NCBI RefSeq assembly: GCF_003020115.1
Contig: NZ_PYFX01000002.1
Span: 186,001 to 250,000, forward strand
Reading direction: 5' to 3'
DNA length: 64,000 nucleotides
Source: Bradyrhizobium sp. MOS002
GTDB lineage: Bacteria; Pseudomonadota; Alphaproteobacteria; Rhizobiales; Xanthobacteraceae
Position numbers and translations under genes: made by a program. A model generated the notes under the pieces. The model was given only the letters and a program-made list of their open reading frames with translations. It made no database searches and was not told where the DNA came from. Of this stretch, positions 16,874 through 25,080 are shown one piece after another. Position 1 is the first letter of the stretch. Each line of letters begins with the position of its first letter.

Positions 16874-19450
16874 GTGCCGCCCCGCATCCGCAAAATCCCG
16901 GCCGAGCCTGCCGCGCTGTTGCCCGACCACTTCAAGGCGTGGTTCGCAGCCCGCGGCTGGTCGCCGCGCGCGCATCAATTGGCGCTGCTGGAGAAGGCGC
17001 GCGAGGACCGTTCCGCGCTGCTGATCGCGCCCACCGGCGCCGGCAAGACGCTGGCGGGGTTTCTGCCGACGCTGGTGGAGCTGAGCTCCGCGCCCGCAGT
17101 CTCGACAAAATCGGTCGTCTCCACCGGCCGCACCCTGCAACGCACCGGCGGCCTGCACACCCTCTACATCTCGCCGCTCAAGGCGCTCGCCGTCGATATC
17201 GCGCGCAACCTCGAGCGTCCCGTCGCCGAGATGGGGCTGCCGATCAAGATCGAGACCCGCACCGGCGACACGCCAACATCGCGGCGGCAGCGGCAGCGGC
17301 GCTATCCGCCGGACATTTTGCTGACGACGCCGGAACAGCTTGCGCTGCTGCTGTCTTCCGACGACGCGCCGTTCCTGTTCTCGTCGCTGAAGCGCATCGT
17401 GCTCGACGAGCTGCATGCGCTGGTGACTTCCAAGCGCGGCGACCTTCTCTCGCTCGGCCTTGCGCGGCTGTGGCGATTGGCGCCGCAGATGCGGGCGATC
17501 GGCCTGTCGGCGACCGTGGCCGAGCCTGAATCGCTGGCGCGCTTCCTGGTGCCGCAGCCCGGCGGCAAGGAAGCGGCCGCCGACATTGTCCTCGCCGGCG
17601 GCGCGGCACCGCCGCTGGTCGAAATGATGGACACGCGCGAGCGCCTGCCCTGGGCCGGCCACAGCGCGCGCCATGCGCTTCCCGAGATCTACGAGCTGAT
17701 CAAGGCGAACAAGACCACGCTGGTTTTCGTCAACACCCGCAGCCAGGCCGAGATGCTGTTCCAGAATCTCTGGAGCATGAACGACGACAACCTTGCCATC
17801 GCCCTGCATCACGGCTCGCTCGACGTCGCCCAGCGACGCAAGGTCGAGGACGCCATGTCGGCGGGCAAACTGCGCGGCGTGGTCTGCACCTCTTCGCTCG
17901 ATCTCGGCGTCGACTGGGGCGACGTCGATCTCGTCGTCAATATCGGCGCGCCCAAGGGTTCCTCGCGCCTGATGCAGCGCATCGGCCGCGCCAACCACCG
18001 GCTCGACGAAGCCTCGCGCGCGGTGCTGGTGCCGGCGAACCGTTTCGAGGTGCTGGAGTGCCGCGTCGCGATCGACGCCATCGCGGAGAATGCGCAGGAC
18101 ACGCCGCCGCTGCGGATCGGTGCACTCGACGTGCTGGCCCAGCACGTGCTCGGCTGCGCCTGCGGCGAGCCGTTTTTTTCCGACGAGCTCTACGACGAGG
18201 TGCGCACCGCCGCACCCTACGCCGATCTCACGCGGCAGGATTTCGACGACGTGGTCGATTTCGTTGCTTCCGGCGGCTACGCGCTGAAGACCTATGAGCG
18301 CTTCGCGCGCATCAAGCAGGACAAGGAGGGGCGCTGGCGCGTCGCCAATCCGAAGGTGCGGCAGAGCTACCGGATGAATGTCGGCACCATCGTCGAGGAC
18401 GACATGCTGAAGGTGCGGCTGGTGCGCTCGCGCGGCGGTGGTCAAGGAAAAGCAGGCGGGTCGACAGGCGTGATCGCGCGCGGCGGCAGGCTGCTCGGCG
18501 AGATCGAGGAAGCCTTCATCGAAGGCCTTTCGCCCGGCGACACCTTCGTGTTCTCAGGCGAGGTGGTGCGCTACGAGACCCTGGTCGAGGATCAGGTCTA
18601 TGTCTCGCGCGCCAACGACAAGGACCCGAAAGTGCCGTCCTATATGGGCGGCAAGTTTCCGCTCTCGACCTATCTTGCCGAACGCGTCCGCCGCCTGCTC
18701 GATGACGGGCGCGCCTGGGGCGCCTTGCCGGAGCAGGTGCGCGACTGGCTGTCGCTGCAAAAGGACGTCTCGCGCGTGCCGGCGGTGCGCGAGCTGCTGG
18801 TCGAGAGTTTTCCCCGCGCCAACAAGCATTACATCGTCTGCTACCCCTTCGAGGGCCGTCTCGCGCACCAAACGCTCGGCATGCTGTTGACGCGCCGGCT
18901 GGAGCGCGCCCGCGCCCGGCCGCTGGGCTTCGTCGCCAACGAATACGCGATCGCGGTGTGGGCGCTCGGCGACATGTCCTTGATGATCCGGGACGGCAGG
19001 ATCGACCTCGACGCGCTGTTCGACCCCGACATGCTCGGCGACGATCTCGAGGCGTGGCTTGCCGAATCCGCGCTGATGAAGCGCACGTTCCGCAATTGCG
19101 CGATCATCTCCGGCCTGATCGCGCGCCGGCACACCGGCGAGGAGAAGAGCCGCCGCCAGGTGCTGTTCTCGACCGATCTCGTCTACGACGTCCTGCGCAA
19201 GCACCAGGCCGATCACGTGCTGTTGCGCGCCGCCCGCGCCGATGCCGCCACCGGGCTGCTCGATCTGCGCCGGCTCAGCGACATGCTCACCCGCATCCAG
19301 GGTCGCATCACGCACCGGGAACTCGACCGTGTCTCGCCGCTCGCCGTCCCCGTGATGCTGGAAATCGGCCGCGAGTCAGTCTATGGCGAAGCTGGAGACG
19401 AGCTCCTGGCGGAGGCCGCCGACGAGCTCGTCAAAGAGGCGATGGGATAA
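16874..19450 (+). CDS. Ligase-associated DEXH-box helicase (Lhr-like)
   Basis: An 858-residue superfamily 2 helicase starting at GTG 16874; a nearby ATG is out of frame. Visible motifs are Walker A APTGAGKT (residues 52-59), TTPEQLALLL, DELH (178-181), LSATVAEP, TLVFVNTRSQAEML and QRIGRANHR (motif VI). A large Lhr-type C-terminal domain follows. It is expected to move along DNA in repair with the ligase, exonuclease and PdeM of the same named set. Residues about 74-92 (between motifs I and Ia) hold a Ser/Thr-rich stretch that looks like a small insertion. PdeM follows 52 bases downstream. Confidence 0.93.
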   Translation: MPPRIRKIPAEPAALLPDHFKAWFAARGWSPRAHQLALLEKAREDRSALLIAPTGAGKTLAGFLPTLVELSSAPAVSTKSVVSTGRTLQRTGGLHTLYISPLKALAVDIARNLERPVAEMGLPIKIETRTGDTPTSRRQRQRRYPPDILLTTPEQLALLLSSDDAPFLFSSLKRIVLDELHALVTSKRGDLLSLGLARLWRLAPQMRAIGLSATVAEPESLARFLVPQPGGKEAAADIVLAGGAAPPLVEMMDTRERLPWAGHSARHALPEIYELIKANKTTLVFVNTRSQAEMLFQNLWSMNDDNLAIALHHGSLDVAQRRKVEDAMSAGKLRGVVCTSSLDLGVDWGDVDLVVNIGAPKGSSRLMQRIGRANHRLDEASRAVLVPANRFEVLECRVAIDAIAENAQDTPPLRIGALDVLAQHVLGCACGEPFFSDELYDEVRTAAPYADLTRQDFDDVVDFVASGGYALKTYERFARIKQDKEGRWRVANPKVRQSYRMNVGTIVEDDMLKVRLVRSRGGGQGKAGGSTGVIARGGRLLGEIEEAFIEGLSPGDTFVFSGEVVRYETLVEDQVYVSRANDKDPKVPSYMGGKFPLSTYLAERVRRLLDDGRAWGALPEQVRDWLSLQKDVSRVPAVRELLVESFPRANKHYIVCYPFEGRLAHQTLGMLLTRRLERARARPLGFVANEYAIAVWALGDMSLMIRDGRIDLDALFDPDMLGDDLEAWLAESALMKRTFRNCAIISGLIARRHTGEEKSRRQVLFSTDLVYDVLRKHQADHVLLRAARADAATGLLDLRRLSDMLTRIQGRITHRELDRVSPLAVPVMLEIGRESVYGEAGDELLAEAADELVKEAMG

Positions 19451-19502
19451 GAGCAGGTTTGACGTGGGGGCAGGCGCGCTGGTTTCAGGGGATGTCGAGG
19501 AC

Positions 19503-20174
19503 ATGCGCGTTTCGAATGTCAGCATCAGCAGCGTGACCTTCGCCGCCGATCTCTCCGGCGCGCTATTCTGGGAAGAGCAGCGCCTGCTCGTCGTCTCCGA
19601 CCTGCATCTGGAAAAAGGTTCCAGCTTCGCCATGCGCGGCGTGCTGCTGCCGCCTTACGACACCATCGCGACGCTTGGCCGGCTCGCTGCTGTCATCTCC
19701 CGCCATGATCCGCGAATCGTCATCGCGCTCGGCGACAGTTTTCACGATCGCACCGCGCATGGACGGCTGTCGGCGCAGGATCGCGACGCGGTCGCCGCCT
19801 TGCAGGCCGGCCGCGACTGGATCTGGATCTCGGGCAACCACGATCCGGCGCTGCCGCGTGATCTCGGCGGCACCGTCGCCGACGAAGTCGCGATCGGTCC
19901 GATCACCTTCCGCCACGAGCCGACCGGCGCGGGCGGCGAGATCGCCGGCCATCTTCATCCCAAGGCCCGCGTCTCCACGCGCGGCCGCTCGATGGAGCGC
20001 CGCTGTTTCGCCTGCGACGGCGAGCGCGCCGTGATGCCCGCCTTCGGCGCCTATGCCGGCGGCCTCAGCATCCGCGATGTTGCGTTTGCAAAAATATTTC
20101 CAAAGAACGGTTTTGTCGCGCATCTGCTCGGCGACCGCCGCGTCCACGCGATTGCCGCGTCGCGGTGCAGCTAA
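19503..20174 (+). CDS. pdeM: Ligase-associated endonuclease/phosphoesterase PdeM
   Basis: From ATG 19503 the product has 223 residues. It is a calcineurin-type phosphoesterase: VVSDLHLEKG (DxH), ALGDSFHD (GDxxxD), ISGNHDPAL (GNHD) and AGHLHPKA (GHxH) are all present, so the dinuclear metal site is intact. It belongs to the group found with the ligase-associated helicase and ligase and is probably a DNA end-processing enzyme. The same frame is open upstream into the helicase gene, but ATG 19503 gives a proper N-terminus. It converges with the LysR gene, overlapping its 3' end by four bases. Confidence 0.9.
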   Translation: MRVSNVSISSVTFAADLSGALFWEEQRLLVVSDLHLEKGSSFAMRGVLLPPYDTIATLGRLAAVISRHDPRIVIALGDSFHDRTAHGRLSAQDRDAVAALQAGRDWIWISGNHDPALPRDLGGTVADEVAIGPITFRHEPTGAGGEIAGHLHPKARVSTRGRSMERRCFACDGERAVMPAFGAYAGGLSIRDVAFAKIFPKNGFVAHLLGDRRVHAIAASRCS

Positions 20175-21034
20175 GCCGCCTTCGCCTGCACATCGTCGCA
20201 GAACTCCGCGAGCCGATCGGCGAGCCGCAGCGTCGCGGGACTCGCGCCCGGCGCAGCCATCAACGCCACCTCGGTCCGGTTGATTGGCGCAAAGCCGTCC
20301 TTCGCGGTCAGCACGCGGTGGTCGGACTGGATCGCCATTTCCGACAGGATACTCAAGCCCATGCCGGCCGCGACCGCGGCCTGGATGCCGGCGAGGCTCG
20401 ATGACGTGTAGGACATGTGCCAGATGCGGCCCGCGCTTTCCAGCGCGTGGATGGCGCCGGCGCGGTAGAGGCAGCCGAGCGGAAAGCCGATCAGCGGCAC
20501 GGAGGCGACATCGGCTTGGATCGGATGGCTCTTGCTGGTGACCCAGTGCACCTGCTCCGGCCACACCGCAATCGCGCCCTTCTCCCCGGCGGCGCGCTTG
20601 AACAGTGCGAGGTCGAGTTCGCCGCGATCGAGGTCGCGCGCGAGATTCTTGCTCTGGTCGGCGCGCACGTCGAGCCGCAGACCCGGATGCGAGCGCGAGA
20701 AGGCGCCGAGCAGCTTCGCCAGCCGATACGCCGCGAAATCCTCGGGAATGCCGAGCCGGATCGCACCTTCGCCGTCGGGCTCGCGCAGCACGTCGCGGGC
20801 CTCCTCCGCAAGTGACAACAGCCGCCGCGCATAGGACAGCAATCGTTCGCCGGCTTCGGTTGGGCGTACGTCCTTGCCGTCGCGATGCAGCAGGACCTGG
20901 CCGACATCCTCCTCCAGTCGCTTGATCTGCTGGCTGACGGTCGATTGCGTGCGATGGACGCGCTCGCCGGCGCGAGTGAAGCCGCCAGCATCGACCACAG
21001 AGACGAAGCTGCGCAGAAGCTCAAGATCGAGCAT
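20171..21034 (-). CDS. LysR-family transcriptional regulator
   Basis: A 287-residue LysR regulator. The N-terminal winged HTH is MLDLELLRSFVSVVDAGGF..AGERVHRTQSTVSQQIKRLE (residues 1-45), and the effector domain spans about 90-285 (AIRLGIPEDFAAYRLAKLL). It is transcribed divergently from the EamA exporter, the classical LysR layout, with an inverted repeat in the gap, so it probably controls that exporter and itself. The effector is unknown. Confidence 0.93.
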   Translation of the reverse strand: MLDLELLRSFVSVVDAGGFTRAGERVHRTQSTVSQQIKRLEEDVGQVLLHRDGKDVRPTEAGERLLSYARRLLSLAEEARDVLREPDGEGAIRLGIPEDFAAYRLAKLLGAFSRSHPGLRLDVRADQSKNLARDLDRGELDLALFKRAAGEKGAIAVWPEQVHWVTSKSHPIQADVASVPLIGFPLGCLYRAGAIHALESAGRIWHMSYTSSSLAGIQAAVAAGMGLSILSEMAIQSDHRVLTAKDGFAPINRTEVALMAAPGASPATLRLADRLAEFCDDVQAKAA

Positions 21035-21062
21035 GGGGCGCCTCCATTCGAAAATCCACTGA

Positions 21063-21088
21063 TTGGAAGTTAATCATTTAATTTCCAA
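21063..21088. promoter_or_regulatory. Near-perfect inverted repeat, candidate LysR operator
   Basis: TTGGAAGTTAA, a TCAT spacer, then TTAATTTCCAA: 11-base arms with one mismatch, AT-rich in a GC-rich genome. It is centred in the 96-base gap between the divergent LysR and EamA genes, as expected for a LysR binding site. Confidence 0.65.
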
Positions 21089-21130
21089 ATGACAAGCCGG
21101 CTCCCTAGATCGAGGGCTCAGGAGATTCAC

Positions 21131-22042
21131 ATGTCGCTCGCCCCCTCGCTTGCCGTTCCCCGCAGCCGCTTCAACACGCTTCCGCTTGCGATCGGCTTGT
21201 TCTGCCTGCTCTGGAGCTACGCCTTCGTCGCCGGCAAGATCGGCGTCACCCATTGCCCGCCGCTGCTCCTGCTCGCCGCGCGCTTCTCGCTCGCCGGCAT
21301 CCTGATCCTTGGCGCCACGCTGATCCGCGGCGATGACTGGTCGCTGTCCTGGCGCGATGCCGCGATCTTCGCCGTGCTCGGCGTCGCCAACAACGCGCTC
21401 TATCTCGGGCTCGGCTACACCGGCCTGCAATCGGTCTCCGCCGGCCTCGGCGGCCTGATCGTGTCGGCCAATCCGGTGTTCACGGCGGGCCTCGCCGCGC
21501 TTCTGCTCGGCGAAGGCATGACCTGGCGCAAGGCGAGCGGCCTCCTGCTCGGCATCATCGGCGTGACCTTGATCGTCTGGCACCGCCTGTCGGTCGGCAC
21601 CGACTCGCTGCACGGCATCGTGTTCACGCTGGCCTCGCTCGCCTCCCTCGTCGCCGGCACCATTTTGTTCAAGCTGCTCGCGCCGAAGGGAAGCCTGTGG
21701 ATCGGTAATGGCGTGCAGAATCTCGCCGCCGGCATCGTGCTGACGCCGGTGGCGCTGACCTTCGCCGATTTTCATGCCGTCGACTTCACGCCGGGCCTGA
21801 TCGGCGCCTTCGCCTTCCTCGTGCTCGGCGGCTCGATCACGGCGTACTGGCTCTGGTTTCATCTCCTGAAAGTGTGTGGCGCGACGGCTGCGAGTGCCTA
21901 TCATTTCCTGATGCCGCCGCTCGGCATGCTGTTCGCGTATCTCGTGCTCGGTGAGCACGTCGAGGCGCGCGATCTGCTCGGCATCATCCCGGTCGCACTC
22001 GGCATCTATCTGGTGACGCGGCCCGCCAAATCCGTCTCGTAA
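21131..22042 (+). CDS. EamA/DMT-family transporter
   Basis: From ATG 21131, preceded by CAGGAG, the product has 303 residues with ten hydrophobic helices in two EamA repeats (about 15-145 and 160-295). Recognisable parts are FCLLWSYAFVAGKIG near the start and LGEGMTWRKASGLLLGIIGV closing repeat one. DMT proteins export amino acids, metabolites or drugs. It is followed after 12 bases by the UlaG-like gene, suggesting one transcript controlled by the divergent LysR. Confidence 0.92.
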   Translation: MSLAPSLAVPRSRFNTLPLAIGLFCLLWSYAFVAGKIGVTHCPPLLLLAARFSLAGILILGATLIRGDDWSLSWRDAAIFAVLGVANNALYLGLGYTGLQSVSAGLGGLIVSANPVFTAGLAALLLGEGMTWRKASGLLLGIIGVTLIVWHRLSVGTDSLHGIVFTLASLASLVAGTILFKLLAPKGSLWIGNGVQNLAAGIVLTPVALTFADFHAVDFTPGLIGAFAFLVLGGSITAYWLWFHLLKVCGATAASAYHFLMPPLGMLFAYLVLGEHVEARDLLGIIPVALGIYLVTRPAKSVS

Positions 22043-22054
22043 GAGGAGTCCATC

Positions 22055-22846
22055 ATGCCCATTTCCATCACGCTGATCGGCGGCCCGACCGCGCTGATCG
22101 AGATCGATGGCTTTCGCCTGCTCACCGATCCGACCTTCGATGACGCGCACACTGCCTATCAGCTGCCGCATGTGAAGCTGGAGAAGACGATTGGCCCCGC
22201 GCTGAAGGCCGATGCGATCGGCCCGGTGGATGCCGTGCTGCTCAGCCACGACCAACACTCCGACAATCTCGACAATTCCGGCCGCGAATATCTCAAGCAC
22301 GCAAAGCGCGTCCTGACGACGGAAGCCGGCGCAAAACGCCTCGGCGGCCATGTCGAAGGCTCGCATGTCGAAGGCCTGGCACCCTGGGGTACGGCGCATC
22401 TGAAAGATCGCGACGGCAACTCGCTGACGATCACCGCGACCCCGGCGCGCCACGGCCCGGCCGGCATCGAGCCGCTGTCAGGCGACGTCATTGGCTTCGT
22501 GGTGTCGTCGAGCCGGACCGACACCACCTCGGTCTATATCAGCGGCGACACCACCTGGTTCGACGGCGTCGCCGAGGTCGCGCGCCGTTTCAAATGCGGC
22601 GTGGTGATGCCCTTCGCCGGCGCCGCGCAAACGCGCGGGCCGTTCCATCTCACCATGGACACCAACGACACCATCGAGACCGCACGCGCCTTCCCCGATG
22701 CCATGATCGTGCCTGTTCATACGGAGGGTTGGGCGCATTTCCGCCAGAACAGCGAGGATCTGCGCAAGACCTTTGACGTGCTCGGCTTCGGGACGCGGTT
22801 GCGGTTGCTGGAGCCCGGCGTGCCGACGGTGGTGCAGGCGCCGTAG
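22055..22846 (+). CDS. UlaG-like metallo-beta-lactamase-fold hydrolase
   Basis: A 263-residue MBL-fold protein (MPISITLIGGPTALIEIDGF). The metal motif is LLSHDQHSDNLD (HDxHxDN), typical of the UlaG/L-ascorbate-lactonase-like branch, with later SGDTTWFDG and PVHTEGWAHF. GAGGAG precedes the ATG. It is the second gene after EamA, so the pair may export and hydrolyse the same kind of compound (inference). The substrate is unknown. Confidence 0.88.
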   Translation: MPISITLIGGPTALIEIDGFRLLTDPTFDDAHTAYQLPHVKLEKTIGPALKADAIGPVDAVLLSHDQHSDNLDNSGREYLKHAKRVLTTEAGAKRLGGHVEGSHVEGLAPWGTAHLKDRDGNSLTITATPARHGPAGIEPLSGDVIGFVVSSSRTDTTSVYISGDTTWFDGVAEVARRFKCGVVMPFAGAAQTRGPFHLTMDTNDTIETARAFPDAMIVPVHTEGWAHFRQNSEDLRKTFDVLGFGTRLRLLEPGVPTVVQAP

Positions 22847-22876
22847 CTCTCCGCCGACGCTGGTGCTAGCCACCAG

Positions 22877-23000
22877 CGTCGTCCCGGCGAAGGCCGGGAC
22901 CCATACCCACAGGGAGAAGTTTGACGAAGACTCGTGGTGGGCAGCTTGACGCCGTAACGGCACTCGGTGGCTATGGGTCCCGGCCTTCGCCGGGACGACG
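22877..23000. repeat. Paired GC-rich inverted repeat, family B copy 2
   Basis: Same arms as the copy at 6056-6190 (CGTCGTCCCGGCGAAGGCC and its complement) with CCCACAGGGAGAAGTTTGAC inside. It lies in the convergent gap after the UlaG-like gene. Confidence 0.85.
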
Positions 23001-23043
23001 TCGGAAGTGTTGTTGGAGGCTTTCGCTCACCACGAACGTTCCC

Positions 23044-23814
23044 TCAATCCTTCCGAAACACGATGGACGCCATCCAGCCCGTCATCAGCGCCATCGCCGC
23101 CGTAACCAGTCCGTAGATCAACCCGTTCTGCCGCGCCGTCGTTGCGACGAACTGCTCGAAGCCGACCTTGACGATCTCGAAGGCGGTCTCGGTCTTGCCG
23201 ATGAACGCGCCGTCGGCAAACAGCTTGATCTCCACCTCATAGGTGCCGATCGGCACCTCCGCCGGCAGGGGAATGCCGGTGCGGAACAACGTCGGTGTCA
23301 GGAACGTCACCGCGCTCGGATCCTCGCGATAGAGACCGCGCTGGGTGCGCAGGCGGATGAAGGCGGAGCGGAACACGTCGTTCGGCACCACGTCGGCATA
23401 GTCGCCGCTGACACGCTGGGTCAGCAGCACGTTGTTGAGCCCGATCTGCTGGCGCCGCGCGATCTCGGGCGAGGTGATGACGTCGAACGGGCGGTTGGCG
23501 AACAGCGCGAGATAGCTCGGCACCTCCAGGAACTGGCGATAGTCGGTGTTGATCCAGATCCCGAAAGTGCGCTCCTTGCGCCGCGTCACCATCTCGGCGC
23601 GCGGGCCCATCACGGTGACGACGAGATCGTAGGTCTTGCGGTCGGCAGGCGTGGAGGCGTCCTTCTCGACCGAGCCGAACAGCACCAGCTCCTCGCCGGA
23701 ATAGTTCGGCGTCACCGTGACGCGATGGTTGGAGACCGAGACGATCAGCCGCTCGGCGCGGGCAGCGGAGCCGAGCAGCAAAACGAGCAGGACCGCGAGA
23801 GCTGCGCGCATCAT
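23044..23814 (-). CDS. TIGR02186 family membrane-anchored protein
   Basis: A 256-residue protein with an N-terminal signal peptide (MMRAALAVLLVLLLGSAARA) and one C-terminal transmembrane helix (about 228-250, NGLIYGLVTAAMALMTGWM). The body is therefore periplasmic with a membrane tail. It matches the alphaproteobacterial TIGR02186 family, whose role is not known. Its ATG overlaps the TauE stop by four bases (ATGA), so the two are coupled and probably work together. Confidence 0.88.
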   Translation of the reverse strand: MMRAALAVLLVLLLGSAARAERLIVSVSNHRVTVTPNYSGEELVLFGSVEKDASTPADRKTYDLVVTVMGPRAEMVTRRKERTFGIWINTDYRQFLEVPSYLALFANRPFDVITSPEIARRQQIGLNNVLLTQRVSGDYADVVPNDVFRSAFIRLRTQRGLYREDPSAVTFLTPTLFRTGIPLPAEVPIGTYEVEIKLFADGAFIGKTETAFEIVKVGFEQFVATTARQNGLIYGLVTAAMALMTGWMASIVFRKD

Positions 23815-24728
23815 CCGTTCACCCCCAGCTCGCGGATGGTGAAGAGGTCTTCGGGCCGGATCACCAGCTCGACCGCGAAGCGGACGCCGACCGAGAGGAT
23901 CAAGAGGCCAAGCAGCAGCCGCAACTGCTCGCCGCGGATCTTCTGGCCGGCGCGTGCGCCGAATTGCGCGCCGGTGACGCCGCCGACCATCAGGATCAGC
24001 GCCAGCACCGCGTCGACCAGGTGATTGGTCACCGCATGCAGCAAGGTTGCAAACAGCATCGTGACCAGCGTCAGGACCATCGAGGTGCCGATCACCGTCG
24101 AGGTCGGCACCCGCAGCAGGTAGATCATGATCGGCACGAGGATGAAGCCGCCTCCGATGCCCATGATGGCGCCGATGAAGCCGATCAGGATGCCGACGAT
24201 CACCACCGGAATGACCGAGAGGTAGATCTTGGAGCGCTTGAACCGCATCTTCAGCGGCAGGCCATGGATCCAGTTATGGGTGCGTCGTGGCGGCAGCGCG
24301 CCGCGCCGGGTCCGCATCAGGGCGCGCAGGCCTTCGGAGAACATCAGGCTGCCGACGGTGGTGAGCAGCACGACGTAGGACAGTGCGATCATCAGATCGA
24401 GCTGCCCGAGCGCGCGCAGCTGCGTGAAGGTCCATACCCCGAGCGCTGTCCCGGTGACGCCGCCGCACAACAGCACGCTCGCCAGCGCGGGATCGATCGC
24501 GCGCCGCCGCCAATAGGCGAGTGCGCCGGAAAAGGACGAGGCCGCGATGTGACTTGCGACGGAAGCGACCGCGACCGCCGGCGTGATGCCGATGAAGATC
24601 AAAAGCGGCGTCATCAGGAAGCCGCCGCCGATCCCGAACATGCCGGAGACGAAGCCGACCGCCGCGCCCATCGCCAGCACCAGGAAGACGTTGACCGGAA
24701 GATCGGCGATCGGGAGATAGAGCTGCAT
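23811..24728 (-). CDS. TauE/SafE family sulfite/organoanion exporter
   Basis: From ATG 24728 (MQLYLPIADLPVNVF) the product has 305 residues with about eight helices. The duplicated family signature appears as GFVSGMFGIGGGFLMTPLL in the first half and GFIGAIMGIGGGFILVPIM in the second. TauE/SafE proteins move sulfite, sulfoacetate or related anions. It forms a two-gene operon with the TIGR02186 gene. The open frame continues upstream of 24728 into repeat sequence and is not credible there. Confidence 0.9.
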   Translation of the reverse strand: MQLYLPIADLPVNVFLVLAMGAAVGFVSGMFGIGGGFLMTPLLIFIGITPAVAVASVASHIAASSFSGALAYWRRRAIDPALASVLLCGGVTGTALGVWTFTQLRALGQLDLMIALSYVVLLTTVGSLMFSEGLRALMRTRRGALPPRRTHNWIHGLPLKMRFKRSKIYLSVIPVVIVGILIGFIGAIMGIGGGFILVPIMIYLLRVPTSTVIGTSMVLTLVTMLFATLLHAVTNHLVDAVLALILMVGGVTGAQFGARAGQKIRGEQLRLLLGLLILSVGVRFAVELVIRPEDLFTIRELGVNG

Positions 24729-25080
24729 CGAGGGACCACGCTTCCGGCGAGACGGATCGATTGCGCGGAATGCTCGCAGGAGGGCAGAACGATTGCCGCG
24801 CCCCTCAATAGCGGAATTCGACGGCGGGAGGGACCAGGAATTTCGGGCGTGGTGAATGGGGGTGACTTGGCGCGGTGAGAGGAGGGCGTGATTGTCGCGG
24901 CGATGAAGGTGCACTCCCTCTCCCGCTTGCGGGGGAGGGTTGGGGAGGGGGTGCCGCCGCGGGCGAGAGCCCCCAAGAGGTGAGAGCCCTCACCCGACGC
25001 TAGGCGTCGACCTCTCCCGCAAGCGGGAGAGGTGCACCGCGCCCGCGGCCCGCTTGGTTCGATCTAAAGCTATTCGACTT
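24729..25080. other. Intergenic gap holding a family C repeat
   Basis: About 350 bases. The left third is upstream of TauE and should carry its promoter; the rest is the inverted repeat listed separately. No convincing gene is seen. Confidence 0.5.
24908..25037. repeat. Inverted repeat, family C copy 3
   Basis: The outer GGTGCACTCCCTCTCCCGCT pairs with AGCGGGAGAGGTGCACC at the right, enclosing CACCCGACGCTAGGCGTCG, which makes its own hairpin. It lies just after the 3' end of the PodJ-like gene. Confidence 0.85.

Noticed and set aside
15347..18445. Minus-strand open frame of about 1030 codons opposite the binding protein and helicase genes
   Set aside because: It is a GC3-driven antisense shadow: its product is His/Arg/Asp-rich with no domains, while the plus-strand frames show clear protein families.
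21074..22453. Minus-strand frame of 459 codons opposite the EamA exporter
   Set aside because: Antisense shadow; the plus-strand frame is a clear ten-helix transporter.
24729..24914. Longer N-terminus for the TauE/SafE gene
   Set aside because: It would translate repeat-adjacent sequence rich in His/Arg/Ser with no ribosome site; ATG 24728 opens with a proper membrane protein start.
11269..25037. Family C repeats as a possible CRISPR array
   Set aside because: They are dispersed, inverted and of variable length, with no regular spacing or cas genes.
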